Assembly (NCBI GenBank): GCA_034423195.1
Contig: DAOUIZ010000010.1
Location: forward strand, 1-64,000
From: CATOSK01 sp034423195
Lineage (GTDB): Bacteria; Chloroflexota; Dehalococcoidia; Lucifugimonadales; UBA3495
Length of the DNA stretch: 64,000 bases
Direction of reading: 5' to 3'
Shown: positions 61,093 through 64,000 of the stretch, one piece after another
Numbering within the stretch: position 1 is the first letter of the stretch
How the letters are laid out: each line of letters begins with the position of its first letter
Notes under the pieces: model-generated
What the model was told of the DNA's origin: nothing
What the model saw: only the letters and a program-made list of their open reading frames with translations
The model's database searches: none
Position numbers and translations under genes: made by a program

Positions 61093-61932
61093 CTACCCTT
61101 CTCTCGTAAACGCGACTCCAAACGCCCGGGGCCCGACGTAGACCCCGAGGGCCGGCCCGAACCGGGTCTCGATGATCTGGTCCTCGGGCAGCAGGTCGCT
61201 GAGGCTGCGTTTCAACTCCTCCGACCGTTCCGACTCCGTGCTGTGGATGACCGCCAGTTGCCGCAGGGGCGCCTGGTCCCGGGCCATTTCCGCCAGCCGG
61301 CGCACCGCCCGGTCCAGGCTCCGGGGGCGCTCCAGGGGATGCACCTCCCCATCCTGCAGCGTCAGAATGGGCTTCACCTTGAGGAGCGAACCGGCGAAGG
61401 CCTGGGCCTTCCCGATGCGTCCCCCCTTCTGCAGGTACTCCAGGGTATCCAGGGCAAGGACGCAGTTGACCTGCGGCAGGGCCGCCCGCACCTTCTCCGC
61501 CGTTTCCCGATGGTCCAAAGCAGTCTGCGCGGCCCGGCCCGCCTGCAGTGCCAGCAGCCCCAGGCCGATGGAGGCCATCTGCGAATCAATCACGGTAATG
61601 GGAGCGGATTCCCCGACCTCCGCCTTGGCCTGTATCGCCGAATTGTAGGTGCCGCTCAGCTTCTGCGAGACATGCACCGACACAATCTCGTGCCCTTCGT
61701 CCAGAAGCTGCCGGTAGACCGCCTCGAAGTCCGCCACCGAGGGTTGAGAGGTCGTGGGAAGGCGCTGGCTCGCTCCGAGCTTCTGGAAAAACTCGTCCGG
61801 CTCCAGGTCAACCCCGTCCCGGTAAGTGTCGTCTCCGAACATTACATTGCAGGGCACCACCGTTATCCCCAGGTCCCTGGCCAGGTGCGCTGGCAGATCG
61901 GACGTGCTGTCGGTTACCACGCGTATCGTCAT
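61093..61932 (-). CDS. DegV-family fatty-acid-binding protein (FakB-type)
   Basis: A 279-residue DegV protein. MTIRVVTDSTSDLPAHLARDLGITVVPCNVMFGDDTYRDGVDL is the canonical start, and TSQPSVADFEAVYRQLLDEGHEIVSVHVSQKLSGTYNSA holds the lipid-carboxylate-binding Ser/Thr. GRIGKAQAFAGSLLKVKPILTLQDGEVHPLER is the C-terminal landmark. It presents fatty acids to the FakA kinase, which is the next gene upstream on the same strand. ATG 61932 follows GGAGG. Confidence 0.95.
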   Translation of the reverse strand: MTIRVVTDSTSDLPAHLARDLGITVVPCNVMFGDDTYRDGVDLEPDEFFQKLGASQRLPTTSQPSVADFEAVYRQLLDEGHEIVSVHVSQKLSGTYNSAIQAKAEVGESAPITVIDSQMASIGLGLLALQAGRAAQTALDHRETAEKVRAALPQVNCVLALDTLEYLQKGGRIGKAQAFAGSLLKVKPILTLQDGEVHPLERPRSLDRAVRRLAEMARDQAPLRQLAVIHSTESERSEELKRSLSDLLPEDQIIETRFGPALGVYVGPRAFGVAFTREG

Positions 61933-62048
61933 ACCTATACCTCCGCCGGGAGTCCCGGCACATTCATCATCAGGAAGCTGGATAAGGACACTTGACCAGG
62001 ATGTTCAACCGAGAAGTTTAACCGGGAAGCTCGGCCCCTCTCCCTGCC

Positions 62049-63701
62049 TCACTCCACCGAAACCAGGTAGGGATAATGCGGCTGCCCCCCTTCAATTACG
62101 TCAACCTGCAATCCCGGGACCAGTTCTTCCAACCTGCGGCCCGTCTCCTCCGCGTCTCCGCCGGTCAAAGCTTCTCCCCAGTACACCGTCACGATGCTGT
62201 CCTCGTCCAGTTCCACTCCCTTCAACGCATCAAGCAGAGCATCTTCTGCCGAGCCGCCCAACGCCGCCAGTCCCCCATCGGAAAGGGCCATGAACTGCCC
62301 CTCCGTTACCGCCACCCCATCCACCGTGGCATCCCGCACCGCGTGGGTCACTTCCAGCGTGACCACCGCTTCCACTGCTTCCCTCATCGCCGCCAGGTTG
62401 TCTTCCACCGGGCGGACCGGATTGAACGCCAGCATCGCCGCCACCCCCTGCGGAACGGTGGTAGTGGGAACAACGTGAATCGACTGCCCTTCCTGAGACG
62501 CCTGCTTCGCCTGCTCCGCCGTCAGGACAATGTTCTTGTTATTGGGCAGGACGATGATGTCGCTCAATCCGGCGTCCGCCGCCGCTTCCGTCAACTGCTG
62601 GATGCTGGGATTCATGGTCTGCCCGCCCCTGACCAGTCCGGCGCAGCCCGCGTCGCGGAACAGCTCGGCGAACCCATCTCCCGAGGCTACCGCCACCACG
62701 CCCGTCCCGGGCTCCACCGCCGGCCGGTCCCGGTGCCCGGCTACCCAGCCCCGGTTCTGGATGCTCATGTTTTCGATGCTGATCTGGGACAACTGCCCCA
62801 TGCCCACCGCGTAGGTCAACGCCGCGCCCGGGTCCATCAGGTGGGCGTGTACCCGGATCATCCCGGCGTCCCCGATGACCACCACCGAATCCGCCAATCC
62901 GTTGATGTCCTCCCGGACTTGCTCCAGGGAAAGTCCCTCCCCCTCCAACAGGAATTGGGTGCAGTACCCCCACTCGGCCTCTTCGCTGGAATGCAGAAAG
63001 TCGCCGCTGATGCTGGTTTCCACCCCGGTCAGCGCGGCTTCAATCCCCGAGATCTCCCCCAGTTCCAGCTCTGCCGGGCCGGTGTTTCCCGTCTTGAGGT
63101 AGTCCAGCGCACCGGCCAGGATGGCGACAATGCCCAACCCCCCCGAGTCCACCACTCCGGCCTCCTGCAGCGCCGGAAGCTGTGTAGGCGTCAGGGCCAG
63201 GGCGGCCCTCGCCTCCGCCAGTGCGGTCTCCCACAGCGCCAGCGGGTCCGAGGCGCCTTCCTCCAACATCCGCTGCACTTCCTCGCCCGCCCGCCGGATG
63301 ACCGTCAGCATCGTCCCTTCCTTGGGATCGCCGACCGCCGAGTAAGCCGTCTCCGAAGCCCGCAAGAACGCGCTGACCAGGGTCTGCCCGTCGCAGTCCG
63401 CCGCGCCTTCCAGCCCCTGGGCCAGCCCTTTGAAATACTGGGAAAGGATCACCCCGCTGTTGCCCCGGGCGCCCCGGAAGGTCCCGTTGTACCAGCTTCC
63501 CGCCACCGCGCCAACCTCCCCGGGGTCGGCGCCCTCCATGTGTTCCACCCCCGAGCGCATGGTCAGCAGCATGTTCGTTCCCGTGTCCCCGTCGGGGACG
63601 GGAAAGACGTTGAGGCTGTTGATGACCTCCCGGTACTGCTCCATGCACCGGGTCGCGGCCAGCAGAGCCTCCCTGAAATCCCTTCCTGTAATACCTGCCA
63701 T
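62049..63701 (-). CDS. Fatty acid kinase catalytic subunit FakA (DAK2 family)
   Basis: A 550-residue protein. The N-terminal DAK2 domain binds Mg-ATP through NSLNVFPVPDGDTGTNMLLTM (the DGDTG motif, residues about 37-41). A middle domain and a C-terminal EDD-like part follow (SDIIVLPNNKNIVLTAEQAK). It phosphorylates fatty acids held by FakB (DegV), feeding exogenous lipid into phospholipid synthesis. The DegV gene lies directly downstream. Length equals the usual 550 residues. Confidence 0.95.
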   Translation of the reverse strand: MAGITGRDFREALLAATRCMEQYREVINSLNVFPVPDGDTGTNMLLTMRSGVEHMEGADPGEVGAVAGSWYNGTFRGARGNSGVILSQYFKGLAQGLEGAADCDGQTLVSAFLRASETAYSAVGDPKEGTMLTVIRRAGEEVQRMLEEGASDPLALWETALAEARAALALTPTQLPALQEAGVVDSGGLGIVAILAGALDYLKTGNTGPAELELGEISGIEAALTGVETSISGDFLHSSEEAEWGYCTQFLLEGEGLSLEQVREDINGLADSVVVIGDAGMIRVHAHLMDPGAALTYAVGMGQLSQISIENMSIQNRGWVAGHRDRPAVEPGTGVVAVASGDGFAELFRDAGCAGLVRGGQTMNPSIQQLTEAAADAGLSDIIVLPNNKNIVLTAEQAKQASQEGQSIHVVPTTTVPQGVAAMLAFNPVRPVEDNLAAMREAVEAVVTLEVTHAVRDATVDGVAVTEGQFMALSDGGLAALGGSAEDALLDALKGVELDEDSIVTVYWGEALTGGDAEETGRRLEELVPGLQVDVIEGGQPHYPYLVSVE

Positions 63702-63742
63702 GTCCTGACCAGCCCTTGCGGAACGCCATAGGATGATTCCCG

Positions 63743-63748
63743 ATTATA
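63743..63748 (-). promoter_or_regulatory. -10 box of the fakA-degV operon
   Basis: A perfect TATAAT on the minus strand about 40 nt before ATG 63701. The -35 region is not recognisable. Confidence 0.4.
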
Positions 63749-63818
63749 ACCGAAACCGTGTCTCACGCCTTTTCATCTTGGAAACGTGAAACCGGGGTTT
63801 TCAGAATCGACTCACCTC

Positions 63819-63850
63819 AAAGGATGAGACCCGGAAAGGATGAGACCCGG
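63819..63850. repeat. Tandem duplication AAAGGATGAGACCCGG
   Basis: Two exact, adjacent 16-bp copies in the intergenic region upstream of fakA. Confidence 0.95.
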
Positions 63851-63892
63851 CCGCGCTCCGAAACCGGAGTGCTGCCCTTGACTTATCCTGTG

Positions 63893-64000
63893 TCACGAAG
63901 GTATCAGTCCGTCCTGGGGCATCGTCCAGGGCAGGGCATAGAACGGCGCGAACTGGGGCGCCCGGGGAATGGGCATTTCGCCGAAAGGCACGTCAATCAC
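63893..64000 (-). CDS. C-terminal end of an unidentified protein (partial)
   Basis: The minus-strand frame is open from the window edge to TGA at 63893-63895 and gives 35 residues rich in Pro and aromatics (FGEMPIPRAPQFAPFYALPW). Too little is present to name a family. Coding is suggested by GC-rich third positions, but it could also be non-coding. Confidence 0.4.
   Translation of the reverse strand: MIDVPFGEMPIPRAPQFAPFYALPWTMPQDGLIPS

Noticed and set aside
1..64000. CRISPR array or prophage
   Set aside because: No regularly spaced repeats and no phage structural or integrase genes were seen.

Overview
The window is high-GC, densely packed DNA from an environmental bacterium. The gene set points to the phylum Chloroflexota, most likely the SAR202/Dehalococcoidia side. 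It has three luciferase-like (LLM) flavin monooxygenases, an acyl-CoA-dehydrogenase-like protein, TPP enzymes, a Rieske oxygenase with an SDR, a DUF5679 zinc-ribbon microprotein, a GH15 hydrolase and S16-KhpA-RimM. The taxonomic call is inference from gene content. No rRNA or tRNA gene was seen.

The most striking content is two genes that only make sense if an in-frame UGA is read as selenocysteine. One is a UGSC-family protein (3431-3979, minus), where UGA supplies the U of the U-G-S-C motif. The other is an OsmC-family protein (55053-55568, plus), where UGA sits at the peroxidatic Cys position. Each UGA is followed 20-21 nt later by a hairpin with the same GUA triloop, the geometry expected of a bacterial SECIS. 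Conventional annotation would split both into fragments. No Sec machinery gene (selA, selB, selC, selD) was found here, so it would have to lie elsewhere in the genome.

Layout. 1-5.5 kb: transposase tail, LLM oxidoreductase, thioredoxin-like lipoprotein, UGSC pair, polysaccharide deacetylase. 5.5-9.7 kb: RTX-type repeat lipoprotein, a split D-glutamate cyclase (DUF1445 and DUF4392 as neighbours), an antitoxin-like gene, and an AT-richer DUF4268 gene. 9.7-14.1 kb: uvrB, a toxin-antitoxin pair, and yebC-ruvC-ruvA with a recognisable promoter. 14.3-29.3 kb: catabolic and redox genes (ThuA, VOC, acyl-CoA-DH-like, two LLMs, E1 alpha/beta, NudC, alpha/beta hydrolase, a large transketolase-like protein, SerC, DUF5679, amidohydrolase). 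29.4-34.1 kb: oligopeptidase B, glycosyltransferase, DedA/VTT membrane protein, DinB. 34.4-36.7 kb: a tubulin/FtsZ-superfamily GTPase followed by a membrane-anchored protein of unknown function. 36.7-46.1 kb: pantothenate genes (panB, DUF2520, panC) interleaved with a HAS-barrel protein plus HerA-like ATPase and a DUF262/DUF1524 (GmrSD-like) defence gene, then etfA-etfB. 46.3-51.0 kb: htpX, cyclase, fmt, an unusual leader region, and rpsP-khpA-rimM. 51.1-64 kb: cupin, hydrolase, RidA, GH15, the OsmC selenoprotein, methyltransferase, PPOX, SDR plus Rieske oxygenase, YgjP-like protease, DegV and FakA.

The genes fit an aerobic heterotroph that oxidises recalcitrant organic matter. LLM, Rieske and acyl-CoA-DH-like flavoenzymes would feed electrons to ETF. 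TPP enzymes, amidohydrolase, cyclase and hydrolases would process the products. UGSC, OsmC and the thioredoxin-like lipoprotein would handle thiol or peroxide chemistry. Many convergent gene pairs are separated by clear perfect hairpin terminators.
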